64,000 nucleotides of DNA from Massilia frigida (lineage in GTDB: Bacteria > Pseudomonadota > Gammaproteobacteria > Burkholderiales > Burkholderiaceae_D), in NCBI RefSeq assembly GCF_011682175.1, contig NZ_WHJG01000031.1, positions 1-64,000 of the forward strand, read 5' to 3'. The notes under the pieces are model-generated. The model ran no database searches and was not told where the DNA came from. It worked only from the letters and a program-made list of their open reading frames with translations. Numbering within the stretch: the first letter of the stretch is position 1; every line of letters starts with the position of its first letter. Shown piece by piece: positions 9,270 to 17,399 of the stretch. The position numbers were made by a program, and so were the translations under genes.

Positions 9270-10315
9270 ACCTGCTTGATGCTCCCTGCGCCGAGTCAGC
9301 CCTGCTCGGCACCTTGCTCGCGCCGGTCGATGAGGCATCGCCTTGCGGCCCCAACCTGGAATATGCCGCCCCCTTCCTGGCGCTGATGCACGCCGCGCAG
9401 CCGCGCGCCGAGCAGCAATACGGCGACACCATCATCGCGGCCGAGGCGCCGGACTGGCGTGAGGTCGCGCGTCAGGGTGAGCAGCTGATTTTGCAAAGCA
9501 AGGACCTGCGCATCGCTTCCCTGCTGGCGCAAGCCTGGACCAACCTGCAAGGCATGCAGGGCTACGCCCAGGGCTTGCGCCTGGTGGCAGGGCTGCTGAG
9601 CCGCTACTGGAGCGATCTTTACCCGCGCCTGAAGGACGACGGCGAGGACGACGAGGACATCGACCCATTCCCGCGCACCAATGCGCTGGCGCCGCTGTTC
9701 GAGCCACTGAGCGTGCTGCGTGACTTGCGCGCAGTGCCGCTGCTCGGTCCCGGCGCCCTCGCATTGCGCGAGATTGAATCGGTACTCAATCACAGCGCCC
9801 CGGAGCATGTGAACTACGCGGGTGGCCCTGACCGCCTGCGCATGGAACTGACGCGCGCCCGCCACGACCATCACCCTGCCCTGCTGGCCGTGGACGAAGC
9901 GCAGTGGGCGCTCGACACGATTGTCGCGCTGCTGCAGGAACACCTGGGCGCGGAATGGCTGCCGGAACACCAGCACGTCAGCAAACTGCTGCGACGCCTC
10001 ACCGAAACCAGCGGCAGCGGCCACGCTGCCGTCGAGATCGCGCCTGAGCACGCAGCTGGCCAGCCTGCCGCGCCGTCAGCGCCGGGCACGCGCGCTCCAG
10101 ACTGGCGCACACAGGAGCCGGGCAGCCGCGACGACGTGCGCCTGATGCTCGAAAAAATCTGCTTTTATCTGGAAAAGCACGAACCGAGTCACCCGGCGCC
10201 GCTGTTGCTGCGGCGCGCGCAACGGCTGATGCAGATGAATTTTTACGACATCATGCGCGACCTCGCGCCGGACAGCGTCAGCCAGATCGACCTGCTGATG
10301 GGCACCCAGACATGA
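9266..10315 (+). CDS. tssA: T6SS assembly cap protein TssA
   Basis: This 349-aa protein has an N-terminal ImpA_N domain (SPCGPNLEYAAPFLAL; DWREVARQGEQLL-like segment; RYWSDLYPRLKDDG) and a short C-terminal oligomerisation region (LLLRRAQRLMQMNFYDIM). TssA proteins start sheath polymerisation at the baseplate and stay with the growing tail. The ATG overlaps the ppkA stop by 4 nt. About 75 nt of non-coding sequence then separates it from tssB, the first real gap in the operon. Confidence 0.93.
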   Translation: MNLLDAPCAESALLGTLLAPVDEASPCGPNLEYAAPFLALMHAAQPRAEQQYGDTIIAAEAPDWREVARQGEQLILQSKDLRIASLLAQAWTNLQGMQGYAQGLRLVAGLLSRYWSDLYPRLKDDGEDDEDIDPFPRTNALAPLFEPLSVLRDLRAVPLLGPGALALREIESVLNHSAPEHVNYAGGPDRLRMELTRARHDHHPALLAVDEAQWALDTIVALLQEHLGAEWLPEHQHVSKLLRRLTETSGSGHAAVEIAPEHAAGQPAAPSAPGTRAPDWRTQEPGSRDDVRLMLEKICFYLEKHEPSHPAPLLLRRAQRLMQMNFYDIMRDLAPDSVSQIDLLMGTQT

Positions 10316-10390
10316 CACCGCAGCCCTCCCTTTTAGCGCATGTGCACACCGTTTTCGTCCAATTGACAGCTTTCACAAGGAGTTATTTCC

Positions 10391-10942
10391 ATGGCTAACC
10401 CACGGGCCGCAAGCAGCGGCCAGAAATTCATCGCACGTAACCATGCACCGCGCGTGCAAATTGAATACGACGTCGAAGTGTATGGCGCCGAACGCAAGGT
10501 GCAACTGCCGTTCGTCATGGGCGTCATGGCCGACCTGGCCGGCAAGCAGCTGACCCCGCTCCCAGACCTGGCCGAGCGCAAATTCCTGGAAATCGACATC
10601 GACAATTTCGATGAACGCATGAAGTCGCTGCAACCGCGCACCGCTTTCCAGGTACCAAACACGCTGACCGGCGAAGGCATGCTGCAAGTCGACCTGACCT
10701 TCAACAGCATGGATGCCTTCTCGCCGGCCAATGTGGCGCGCAATGTGGATTCGCTGGCGCAGCTGCTTGACGCCCGCACCCAGCTGTCCAACCTGCTCTC
10801 CTACATGGACGGCAAGAGCGGCGCCGAGGAACTGATTAGCAGCGTGCTGAAGAATCCGGCACTGCTCGGCAGCCTGGCCGCCCGCCCGGCCAATGACAGT
10901 GTGGCCGGCCCCGCGGCCGTGCAGGGAGACGCGCATGAATGA
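10391..10942 (+). CDS. tssB: T6SS contractile sheath small subunit TssB (VipA)
   Basis: At 183 aa this is a typical TssB/VipA/ImpB subunit (APRVQIEYDVEVYGAERKVQLPFVMGVMADL; LSNLLSYMDGKSGAEEL). It polymerises with TssC into the contractile sheath and carries the N-terminal region bound by ClpV in recycling. A strong Shine-Dalgarno sequence (AAGGAG at 10377-10382) lies 8 nt before the ATG, which suits an abundant structural protein. The last 8 nt overlap tssC. Confidence 0.97.
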   Translation: MANPRAASSGQKFIARNHAPRVQIEYDVEVYGAERKVQLPFVMGVMADLAGKQLTPLPDLAERKFLEIDIDNFDERMKSLQPRTAFQVPNTLTGEGMLQVDLTFNSMDAFSPANVARNVDSLAQLLDARTQLSNLLSYMDGKSGAEELISSVLKNPALLGSLAARPANDSVAGPAAVQGDAHE

Positions 10943-12443
10943 TTTTTCCGCCCTGCTGGAAGCGGGCGCCCCACCGGCCCACAGCACCAGCGCCGACAGC
11001 GACTTTGCGCTGCTGCTGCAAAAGCAATTCAAGCCGACGAGCGAGCACGCCAACCAGGCGGTGCAAAACGCCGTGCGCACCTTGGCCCAGCAAGCGCTGG
11101 CGCACACGGTGACGATGTCGTCGGACGCTTACAGCTCAATCCAGGCCATCATCGCCGAGATCGACCTGAAGCTGTCGGAGCAGATCAATCAGATTTTGCA
11201 CCACGCCGACTTCCAGCAGCTGGAAGGCGCATGGCTCGGTCTGCATCACCTGGTCAGCAACACCGAAACCGACGAACTGCTGAAGATCCGCGTGTTGCCA
11301 ATTTCGAAAAAAGAACTGGCACGCAACCTGAAACGGTACAAGGGCGTGGGCTGGGACCAGAGCCCGCTCTTCAAGAAAGTCTACGAAGAAGAGTACGGCC
11401 AGTTCGGTGGCGAGCCTTTCGGCAGCATGATCGGCGACTTCCACTTTGACCACAGCCCGCAGGACGTTGAAACGCTGGCGGAACTGGCGCGCATCTCGGC
11501 GGCCGCACACTGCCCGTTCATTTCCGCCGCCGCCCCGACCTTGCTGCAGATGGAATCCTGGCAGGAACTGGCCAACCCGCGCGACCTGACCAAGATTTTC
11601 CAGAACACGGAATACGCCGCCTGGCGCAGCCTGCGCGAATCGGAAGACGCGCGCTACATCGGCCTGACCATGCCGCGCTTCCTCGGTCGCCTGCCCTACG
11701 GCGCACGCACCAATCCGGTCGATGAATTCAGTTTTGAAGAAGACACCGACAGCGCATCGCACGAGCGTTACACCTGGGCCAATTCGGCCTACGCGATGGG
11801 CGTCAACATCAATCGCTCGTTCAAGCAATTCGGCTGGTGCACCTCGATTCGCGGTGTTGAATCCGGCGGCGCGGTCGACAACCTGCCGTGCCACACCTTC
11901 CCCACCGACGACGGCGGCGTGGACATGAAGTGCCCGACCGAAATCGCCATCAGCGACCGGCGTGAAGCGGAACTGGCCAAGAACGGCTTCATGCCGCTGG
12001 TGCACCGCAAGAACTCAGACTTTGCCGCGTTTATCGGCGCCCAATCGTTGCAGCAACCGGCCGAGTATTTCGACGCCGACGCCTCGGCCAACGCGCGCCT
12101 GTCGGCCCGCTTGCCTTACCTGTTCGCCTGCTGCCGTTTCGCGCACTACCTGAAATGCATCGTGCGCGACAAGATCGGCTCGTTCAAGGACCGCGATGAA
12201 ATGACCAGCTGGCTCAACAGCTGGATCATGCACTACGTCGATGGCGATCCGGCCAACTCGTCGCAGGAAACCAAGGCGCGCAAGCCGCTGGCCGCCGCCG
12301 AAGTCCACGTGGAAGAACTGGCCGATAACCCGGGTTATTACGCCGCCAAGTTTTTCCTGCGTCCCCATTACCAGCTGGAAGGCCTGACCGTCTCCCTGCG
12401 TCTGGTATCGAAATTGCCGTCGCTGAAGAAAGTGGATGGCTAA
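10935..12443 (+). CDS. tssC: T6SS contractile sheath large subunit TssC (VipB)
   Basis: This 502-aa protein has the full TssC/VipB/ImpC domain, including LEGAWLGLHHLVSNTETD, GEPFGSMIGDFHFDHSPQD, PFISAAAPTLL and the C-terminal PGYYAAKFFLRPHYQLEG. It forms the outer layer of the sheath with TssB. The frame is open upstream, but MNDFSALLE at 10935 is preceded by GGAG at 10924-10927 and matches family length. It overlaps the tssB stop by 8 nt, so expression should be coupled at the fixed sheath ratio. Confidence 0.97.
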   Translation: MNDFSALLEAGAPPAHSTSADSDFALLLQKQFKPTSEHANQAVQNAVRTLAQQALAHTVTMSSDAYSSIQAIIAEIDLKLSEQINQILHHADFQQLEGAWLGLHHLVSNTETDELLKIRVLPISKKELARNLKRYKGVGWDQSPLFKKVYEEEYGQFGGEPFGSMIGDFHFDHSPQDVETLAELARISAAAHCPFISAAAPTLLQMESWQELANPRDLTKIFQNTEYAAWRSLRESEDARYIGLTMPRFLGRLPYGARTNPVDEFSFEEDTDSASHERYTWANSAYAMGVNINRSFKQFGWCTSIRGVESGGAVDNLPCHTFPTDDGGVDMKCPTEIAISDRREAELAKNGFMPLVHRKNSDFAAFIGAQSLQQPAEYFDADASANARLSARLPYLFACCRFAHYLKCIVRDKIGSFKDRDEMTSWLNSWIMHYVDGDPANSSQETKARKPLAAAEVHVEELADNPGYYAAKFFLRPHYQLEGLTVSLRLVSKLPSLKKVDG

Positions 12444-12488
12444 GCAAGCACCAACCCTGCAAGTCTTTTCTCAATTTAGGAGTTTTAC

Positions 12489-12965
12489 ATGGCAGCAATG
12501 ATGTTTATGAAAGTAACTGGCGTCACCGGCGAGGCAACCGATGACAAGCACAAGGAATGGAGCGACATCAAATCGTTCTCGTGGGGTGCCAGCCAGCCAG
12601 GCGGCATGGTCGTCGGCGGCGGCGCGGGCCGCGCCAGCTTCAATGACCTGCAAGTGGTCGCCTACATGGACAAGGCCACCCCGGCCTTGATCAAGAACTG
12701 CGCAAGCGGTTTGCGTCTCGGCAGCGTGATTGTCCACGTGTGCAAATCGACAGGCTCGAAAAAAGAGTTTTGCGTCGTCACGCTGGAAGATGTGCTGGTG
12801 ACGTCGGCCCAGATCATCGGCGTCGATCCACAAGACACGCTTGAGCGTCTGGTCATGAACTATGGCTTCCAGGCTGCAAAAGTGCGTCAGGCTTATACCG
12901 ACAAGCAAGGCAACGGCGCAAGCAGCCCAATGGGCTGGAACATCACCGACAACATCGAAATGTAA
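12489..12965 (+). CDS. hcp: T6SS tube protein Hcp (TssD)
   Basis: This 158-aa Hcp-family protein contains GVTGEATDDKHKEWSDIKSFSWG and ends NGASSPMGWNITDNIEM. Hexameric rings stack into the inner tube that is fired out of the cell. AGGAG at 12478-12482, 6 nt before the ATG, is a strong ribosome binding site. No extra domain is fused, so this is a structural rather than an evolved Hcp. A perfect stem-loop follows the stop codon and may help set its high expression relative to the genes downstream. Confidence 0.97.
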   Translation: MAAMMFMKVTGVTGEATDDKHKEWSDIKSFSWGASQPGGMVVGGGAGRASFNDLQVVAYMDKATPALIKNCASGLRLGSVIVHVCKSTGSKKEFCVVTLEDVLVTSAQIIGVDPQDTLERLVMNYGFQAAKVRQAYTDKQGNGASSPMGWNITDNIEM

Positions 12966-12970
12966 TGTGC

Positions 12971-13002
12971 GGGGTTCATTGCGTCAAGGCGCAATGAACC
13001 CC
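12971..13002 (+). terminator. Perfect 13-bp stem-loop between hcp and tagJ
   Basis: GGGGTTCATTGCG (12971-12983) and CGCAATGAACCCC (12990-13002) are exact reverse complements separated by the 6-nt loop TCAAGG. The hairpin starts 5 nt after the hcp stop. No T-run follows, so it may be a leaky or Rho-aided attenuator, or an mRNA-stabilising end for the hcp message, rather than a classic terminator. An in-frame ATG at 12994 lies inside the right arm, which argues for tagJ starting at 13021. Confidence 0.7.
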
Positions 13003-13020
13003 ATCTCGGCAAGGTTGAAC

Positions 13021-13851
13021 ATGAATCGAAGCGCGATCGCTGAAGTAGCAAGTCTGGATGAAGAACATGCGCAGCTCAAGGAGCGCATCCGGCGCAAACC
13101 GGAAGACCCGGACCTGCGGGCGCAGCTGTTCCAGGTGCTGGCATTGCGCGGCGACTGGCTGCGTGCGCAGGCGGCGTTGACAATGACGCTGGAACTCAAT
13201 CCCAACGCCGATTCGCTGGCGGGAACGTACCTGCGGCCGCTCGCTTGCGAACTGATGCGCGCGGCGGTGTTCGCCGGCGCCCGGCGGCCCGAGGTCTGCG
13301 GAGCCGATGCGGCAGTGGAGCGCCTGGCCGACGCCTTGCAACTCGACGCAGGTGGCAGCGATGCCCAGGCTGGCGCGGTGCGTGCCGCCGCCATGGCCGA
13401 GCTGCCGGCGCGCAGCGGGCACGTGCGGCTGCACGGCAGCGATACACGCGTCCCGTTCGCCTGGCTGGCCGATGGCGACAGCCGCTTTGGCCCGGTGCTC
13501 GAACTGTTCGCAGGCGAGCGCTATCTCTGGCTGCCACTCGCGCAGGTACAGCGCATTCGCCTGGTGCCGGCGACCAGCCGCTGTGCGCTGGTCTGGTCCC
13601 ATGGCGCCATCGATCTCGTGACCGGCAAGAAAATCCACGGCGCTGTGCCGGTGCGCTACCCCTTGCCTGCCGTAGCCACCGACCAAAAGATCCTGACCGC
13701 CGCTTATACCGAATGGCAGGCGCTGGCGGGAGCCGACCAGTACCTGGGAATCGGCCAGCGCATGCTGGTGACCGACCAGGGCGAATACGCCCTGCTCGAT
13801 ATCGCCGAAATTGTGTTCGAACTTGACGACGCGCAGGTGAGCAATGTTTAA
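13021..13851 (+). CDS. tagJ: T6SS accessory protein TagJ (ImpE/SciE family)
   Basis: This 276-aa protein has an N-terminal TPR-like helical region (residues 1-70, RRKPEDPDLRAQLFQVLALRGDWLRAQ) and the ImpE domain. TagJ binds the TssB N-terminus and influences ClpV-mediated sheath recycling; its presence defines a subset of T6SS clusters. The start at 13021 is chosen because AAGG (13011-13014) is well spaced and the alternative ATG at 12994 is buried in the hairpin after hcp. It overlaps tssE by 8 nt. Confidence 0.93.
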   Translation: MNRSAIAEVASLDEEHAQLKERIRRKPEDPDLRAQLFQVLALRGDWLRAQAALTMTLELNPNADSLAGTYLRPLACELMRAAVFAGARRPEVCGADAAVERLADALQLDAGGSDAQAGAVRAAAMAELPARSGHVRLHGSDTRVPFAWLADGDSRFGPVLELFAGERYLWLPLAQVQRIRLVPATSRCALVWSHGAIDLVTGKKIHGAVPVRYPLPAVATDQKILTAAYTEWQALAGADQYLGIGQRMLVTDQGEYALLDIAEIVFELDDAQVSNV

Positions 13852-14410
13852 ATCAGGCAATCAGATCTCGCGCGCCCTCCACGGGCGCCACGACGACGCC
13901 GAACGCCTGCGCCTGGGTGCGCGCGACCGCCTGCGCCCGGCCCTGCTGGAACGCCTGACCGACCACGACCGGCTGCAAGCCATCGAAATGGAGCCGCCCG
14001 GCACGTCCAGTGCGGCCCTGCGCAGCGCCGTCATGCGTGACCTGGTCTGGCTGCTCAATTGCACGGCCATGGCTGCCGACGTCGATCTCGATGCTTACCC
14101 GCAGGTGCATCGCTCGGTGCTCAATTACGGCATCCTTCCGCTGTCGGGCAAGCATTTGTCCGAGCTCGATAGCCAGGAACTGGCCGGCAGCCTGCGCCGC
14201 GCGATTCTCGCATTCGAGCCGCGCCTGCTGCCGGACACGCTCCAGGTGCATTGCGTGTCCGATCCGGACAGCCTGTCACTGCACAACGAACTGGCGTTCG
14301 AGATTCGCGCCCAGTTATGGTCGCAACCATATCCGGTGGAATTCCTGGTGCGTTCCGACGTGGACATTGAAACCGGCCACACCAAACTGCACGATCTGGT
14401 GGCCGGCTGA
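13844..14410 (+). CDS. tssE: T6SS baseplate subunit TssE (gp25-like)
   Basis: This 188-aa gp25/TssE lysozyme-like baseplate protein contains the conserved segment HRSVLNYGILPLSGK and a C-terminal beta region ending in VEFLVRSDVDIETG. TssE joins the TssF/TssG wedge and the first sheath ring. It overlaps tagJ by 8 nt, and its last base is the first base of the tssF ATG. Length and order (tssE-tssF-tssG-tssH) are typical. Confidence 0.95.
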   Translation: MFKSGNQISRALHGRHDDAERLRLGARDRLRPALLERLTDHDRLQAIEMEPPGTSSAALRSAVMRDLVWLLNCTAMAADVDLDAYPQVHRSVLNYGILPLSGKHLSELDSQELAGSLRRAILAFEPRLLPDTLQVHCVSDPDSLSLHNELAFEIRAQLWSQPYPVEFLVRSDVDIETGHTKLHDLVAG

Positions 14411-16278
14411 TGGATGCACGGCTGCTGGACTACTACAACCGCGAACTGGGCTACCTGCGCGAGATGGGCGCGGAATTCGCGGAACAATTTCCCAAGGTCG
14501 CTGGCCGCCTGGGCATGCACGGCATTGAAGTCGCCGATCCCTACGTTGAGCGCTTGCTGGAAGGCTTCAGCTTTTTGACGGCGCGCGTGCAGCTGAAAAT
14601 GGATGCGCAGTTTCCACGCTTTACCGAGCAGCTGCTGACGTCGATCTACCCTGGCTATCTGGCCCCGAGCCCGTCGATGGCGGTGGTGCAGCTGCAGCCG
14701 GACCTGACAGTGGGCAGCTTGGCGTCGGGCTTCACCTTGCCGGCCAAGACCTCGCTGCGCGCCGGTCTGGCGCGCGGTGAGCAGACTGCCTGCGAATTTC
14801 GCACCGGCCACGCCGTCACCCTTTGGCCGCTGACTCTGGAGCAGGTGCGCTTCGGCCCTGCTCCAAGCGATGTGCCGGCACGCTTGCGCCACCGGGCCAA
14901 GGCCGCGCTGCGCATCAACCTGCAATTTGGCGGCGGTCAGCGCTGCGAAGTGTCGCCGCTCGACAAGCTGACCTTCCATGCGGCCGGTCCCGAGCAGCGC
15001 GCCTTGCGCTTGCTGGAACTGGTGGCAGGTCGCACCGTCGCCGTGCTATGCCGGCAAACCGACAGCGGCAATGGGGCCAGCCGTCCATGGGGCGAGGTGC
15101 TCGACGCCAGCGCCGTGCGCCATGAAGGCTTCGATATGGAGCAGGCCCTCCTGCCGAGCGACCAACGCCACTTCCAGGGCTACCGGATCTTGCAGGAGTA
15201 TTTTGCCTACCCTGCCCGCCTGCTGTTTTTCAGTATCGCCGGCTTGCAGCGCGCCTTGCGCGGTGTGACCGGCACGCACTTTGAAATAACGATCCTGCTT
15301 GACCAGGATGACGCAACGCTGGAGCGACTGGTTGGCACGGGCGACCTGGCCATGCACTGCACGCCGGTGGTGAATTTGTTTGCGAAACGTGCGGACCGGG
15401 TCGTGGTCACGCCCAAGGTCAATGAATACCATCTGGTGGTCGACCGCAGCAAGGCACTCGACTTTGAAGTCCATAGCGTGACGTCCATGCTTGGTCACGG
15501 CAGCGGCGACGAACGCCAGTTTCGGCCATTTCATGCATCGTTCGCACGCGACCCGCGCGACCATGGCGCCTACTACTGCCTGCGGCGCGAAGCACGCCTG
15601 CTGTCGCAGCGCGCCCGCCAGCATGGGGCGCGCACCTCGTATAACGGCAGTGAAGTCTATATTTCGCTGGTCGACCAGCGCGAGGCGCCGTTTGCCGACA
15701 CGCTGCGCCAACTGTCGGTCGATACGCTGTGCACCAACCGCGACCTGCCCTTGCTGCTCAGTACCGGCGGCGACAGCGACTTTACGCTCAACGTGTCCGC
15801 CCCGGTGGGTGCGATTACGACCGTGCGCGCGCCTTCGCGTCCGCGGGCGCCACTGGCCGATGGCAAGCTGGCCTGGCAGCTGATCAGCCACCTTGGCCTG
15901 AATCAGCAGGGCCTGTTCGAGCAAGACGGCGAGCAAGGCGCGGCGATCCTGCGTGAATTGCTGGGTCTGTATCTGGACGACAGCCAGGCTGGATTGCAGC
16001 GCCAGGTCGAAGGCGTGCGTTCGGTGGTGCACCAGCCGCTGTTCCGTCGCCTGCCCCAGCCTGGCCCGCCGGTGCATGGGCGCGGCGTGAAGATCGCCGT
16101 GACCATCGATGAGCAGGCCTTCTCCGGCGACAGTCCGTATTGTTTCGGCGCGGTGCTGGAACAGTTTTTCGCGCGCTACGTGTCGATCAATCTGTTCGCC
16201 GAGCTGGAGCTCCATAGCGGCAAGCGGGGCCGGGTTGCCAGCTGGCCTGCGCGCCTGGGCAACAGGCCGCTGTTATGA
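14410..16278 (+). CDS. tssF: T6SS baseplate subunit TssF
   Basis: This 622-aa TssF/ImpG/VasA protein starts with the family hallmark LLDYYNRELGYLREMGAEFAEQFPK and ADPYVERLLEGFSFL. It forms the baseplate wedge (TssF2-TssG) attached to TssK. The frame is intact throughout, and the stop overlaps the tssG ATG by 4 nt. Confidence 0.96.
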   Translation: MDARLLDYYNRELGYLREMGAEFAEQFPKVAGRLGMHGIEVADPYVERLLEGFSFLTARVQLKMDAQFPRFTEQLLTSIYPGYLAPSPSMAVVQLQPDLTVGSLASGFTLPAKTSLRAGLARGEQTACEFRTGHAVTLWPLTLEQVRFGPAPSDVPARLRHRAKAALRINLQFGGGQRCEVSPLDKLTFHAAGPEQRALRLLELVAGRTVAVLCRQTDSGNGASRPWGEVLDASAVRHEGFDMEQALLPSDQRHFQGYRILQEYFAYPARLLFFSIAGLQRALRGVTGTHFEITILLDQDDATLERLVGTGDLAMHCTPVVNLFAKRADRVVVTPKVNEYHLVVDRSKALDFEVHSVTSMLGHGSGDERQFRPFHASFARDPRDHGAYYCLRREARLLSQRARQHGARTSYNGSEVYISLVDQREAPFADTLRQLSVDTLCTNRDLPLLLSTGGDSDFTLNVSAPVGAITTVRAPSRPRAPLADGKLAWQLISHLGLNQQGLFEQDGEQGAAILRELLGLYLDDSQAGLQRQVEGVRSVVHQPLFRRLPQPGPPVHGRGVKIAVTIDEQAFSGDSPYCFGAVLEQFFARYVSINLFAELELHSGKRGRVASWPARLGNRPLL

Positions 16279-17399
16279 ACGCGGCCTGGACCAGTCAGGC
16301 GCCGTGGCGGCAGCTGCGCGAGGCGCCGTACGAGCACGATCTGTTCGCGCTGCTGCGCTGGATCGATGCGCGCGCAGGTGCCGCGCAGCTGCTCGGCCGG
16401 ACCGGTCACCCGACCGAGGAACCGGTGCGCCTGGCGCAAAAGGCGTCACTCGCCTTCGCGCCCGCCTCGGTCGCTGGCCTGAGCGAGCCGGAAGGCCGCG
16501 CGGCGCAACTGAGCATTTACGGCTTCGGCTTGTTTGGACCGAACGGCCCGCTGCCGCTGCACCTGACCGAATACGCGCGTGAACGCGAGCGCATGGCGGC
16601 CGATCCGACCTTGGTCGCCTTTGCCGACCTGTTTCATCATCGCCTCATAACGCTGTTTTACCGGGCCTGGGCGGATAGCCAGGTGACCGCCACGCTGGAT
16701 CGTCCGGGCGAGGCGCGTTTCGATGCGCATCTGGCCAGCTTGCTGGGCATGGGACTGCCGGCGCAAAAACGCCCTGGCGCCATCGGTCTGCATGCGCGCT
16801 ACTGCCAGGCCGGCCATCTGGGCCGGCAAAGCCGCAATCCGGAAGGCTTGCGGGCCATCCTGCGCAGTTATTTTGAGATCCCGGTCAACGTCATCGAGCA
16901 TGTGACGCACTGGGTCCGGCTGGCCGACGCGGACCGCCTGGCGCTCGGTAACGCGGGCATGGGCTTGGGTCAAGGCAGCACGCTTGGCGTGGCCGTGCGC
17001 GACGCCCAGTCGCGCTTCCGGCTGGTGCTGGGGCCGCTGACCCTGGACGACTACCGGCGCTTTTTGCCGGGCGGAGAGCATGTCGCCGCGCTGGTGGAAT
17101 GGGTGCACGAATTTGTCGGCATGGACTTGAGCTGGGATGTCCAGCTGGTGCTGGCGGACGAGCAGAAGCCCATGGCGGCCCTGAGCCAGATGCAGCCGCT
17201 CGGCCTGTCGACGTGGCTGGGGAAACGGCCTGCCAACCCGGCGCGCGCAACGGGCGCTCACCTGCCGCGCGCGACGGACGCACACCTGCCGCGCACAAAG
17301 GGCGCACACCTGATTCTCGATTACACCGCACGCGCGGCCAACAAGCGTGCCGCGCCGCGCCCCAACGCTCACCTTCAACGAGGAACACTTCATGTCTGA
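16275..17399 (+). CDS. tssG: T6SS baseplate subunit TssG with repeat-bearing C-terminal tail
   Basis: This 374-aa TssG/ImpH/VasB protein is recognisable from FFALLRWIDAR-like and FGPNGPLPLHLTEYARER segments and YRRFLPGG near the C-terminal domain. The conserved domain ends near residue 320 (STWLGKRPANPARA). A basic tail of about 50 residues follows, with three copies of an 8-residue unit (RATGAHLP, RATDAHLP, RTKGAHLI). The tail is not part of the normal TssG fold. The last 8 nt overlap tssH. Confidence 0.94.
   Translation: MNAAWTSQAPWRQLREAPYEHDLFALLRWIDARAGAAQLLGRTGHPTEEPVRLAQKASLAFAPASVAGLSEPEGRAAQLSIYGFGLFGPNGPLPLHLTEYARERERMAADPTLVAFADLFHHRLITLFYRAWADSQVTATLDRPGEARFDAHLASLLGMGLPAQKRPGAIGLHARYCQAGHLGRQSRNPEGLRAILRSYFEIPVNVIEHVTHWVRLADADRLALGNAGMGLGQGSTLGVAVRDAQSRFRLVLGPLTLDDYRRFLPGGEHVAALVEWVHEFVGMDLSWDVQLVLADEQKPMAALSQMQPLGLSTWLGKRPANPARATGAHLPRATDAHLPRTKGAHLILDYTARAANKRAAPRPNAHLQRGTLHV
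17244..17315 (+). repeat. Three tandem 24-bp units in the tssG 3' end
   Basis: Units at 17244-17267, 17268-17291 and 17292-17315 are in frame and encode RATGAHLP, RATDAHLP and RTKGAHLI. They differ at a few bases each. The unit length is a multiple of three, so copy changes keep the frame. Probably a recent slippage expansion in the non-conserved TssG tail. Confidence 0.8.

Noticed and set aside
10361-10366. TTGACA between tssA and tssB as a -35 of an internal promoter
   Set aside because: No plausible -10 lies at 16-18 bp; the position overlaps the ribosome site region of tssB.
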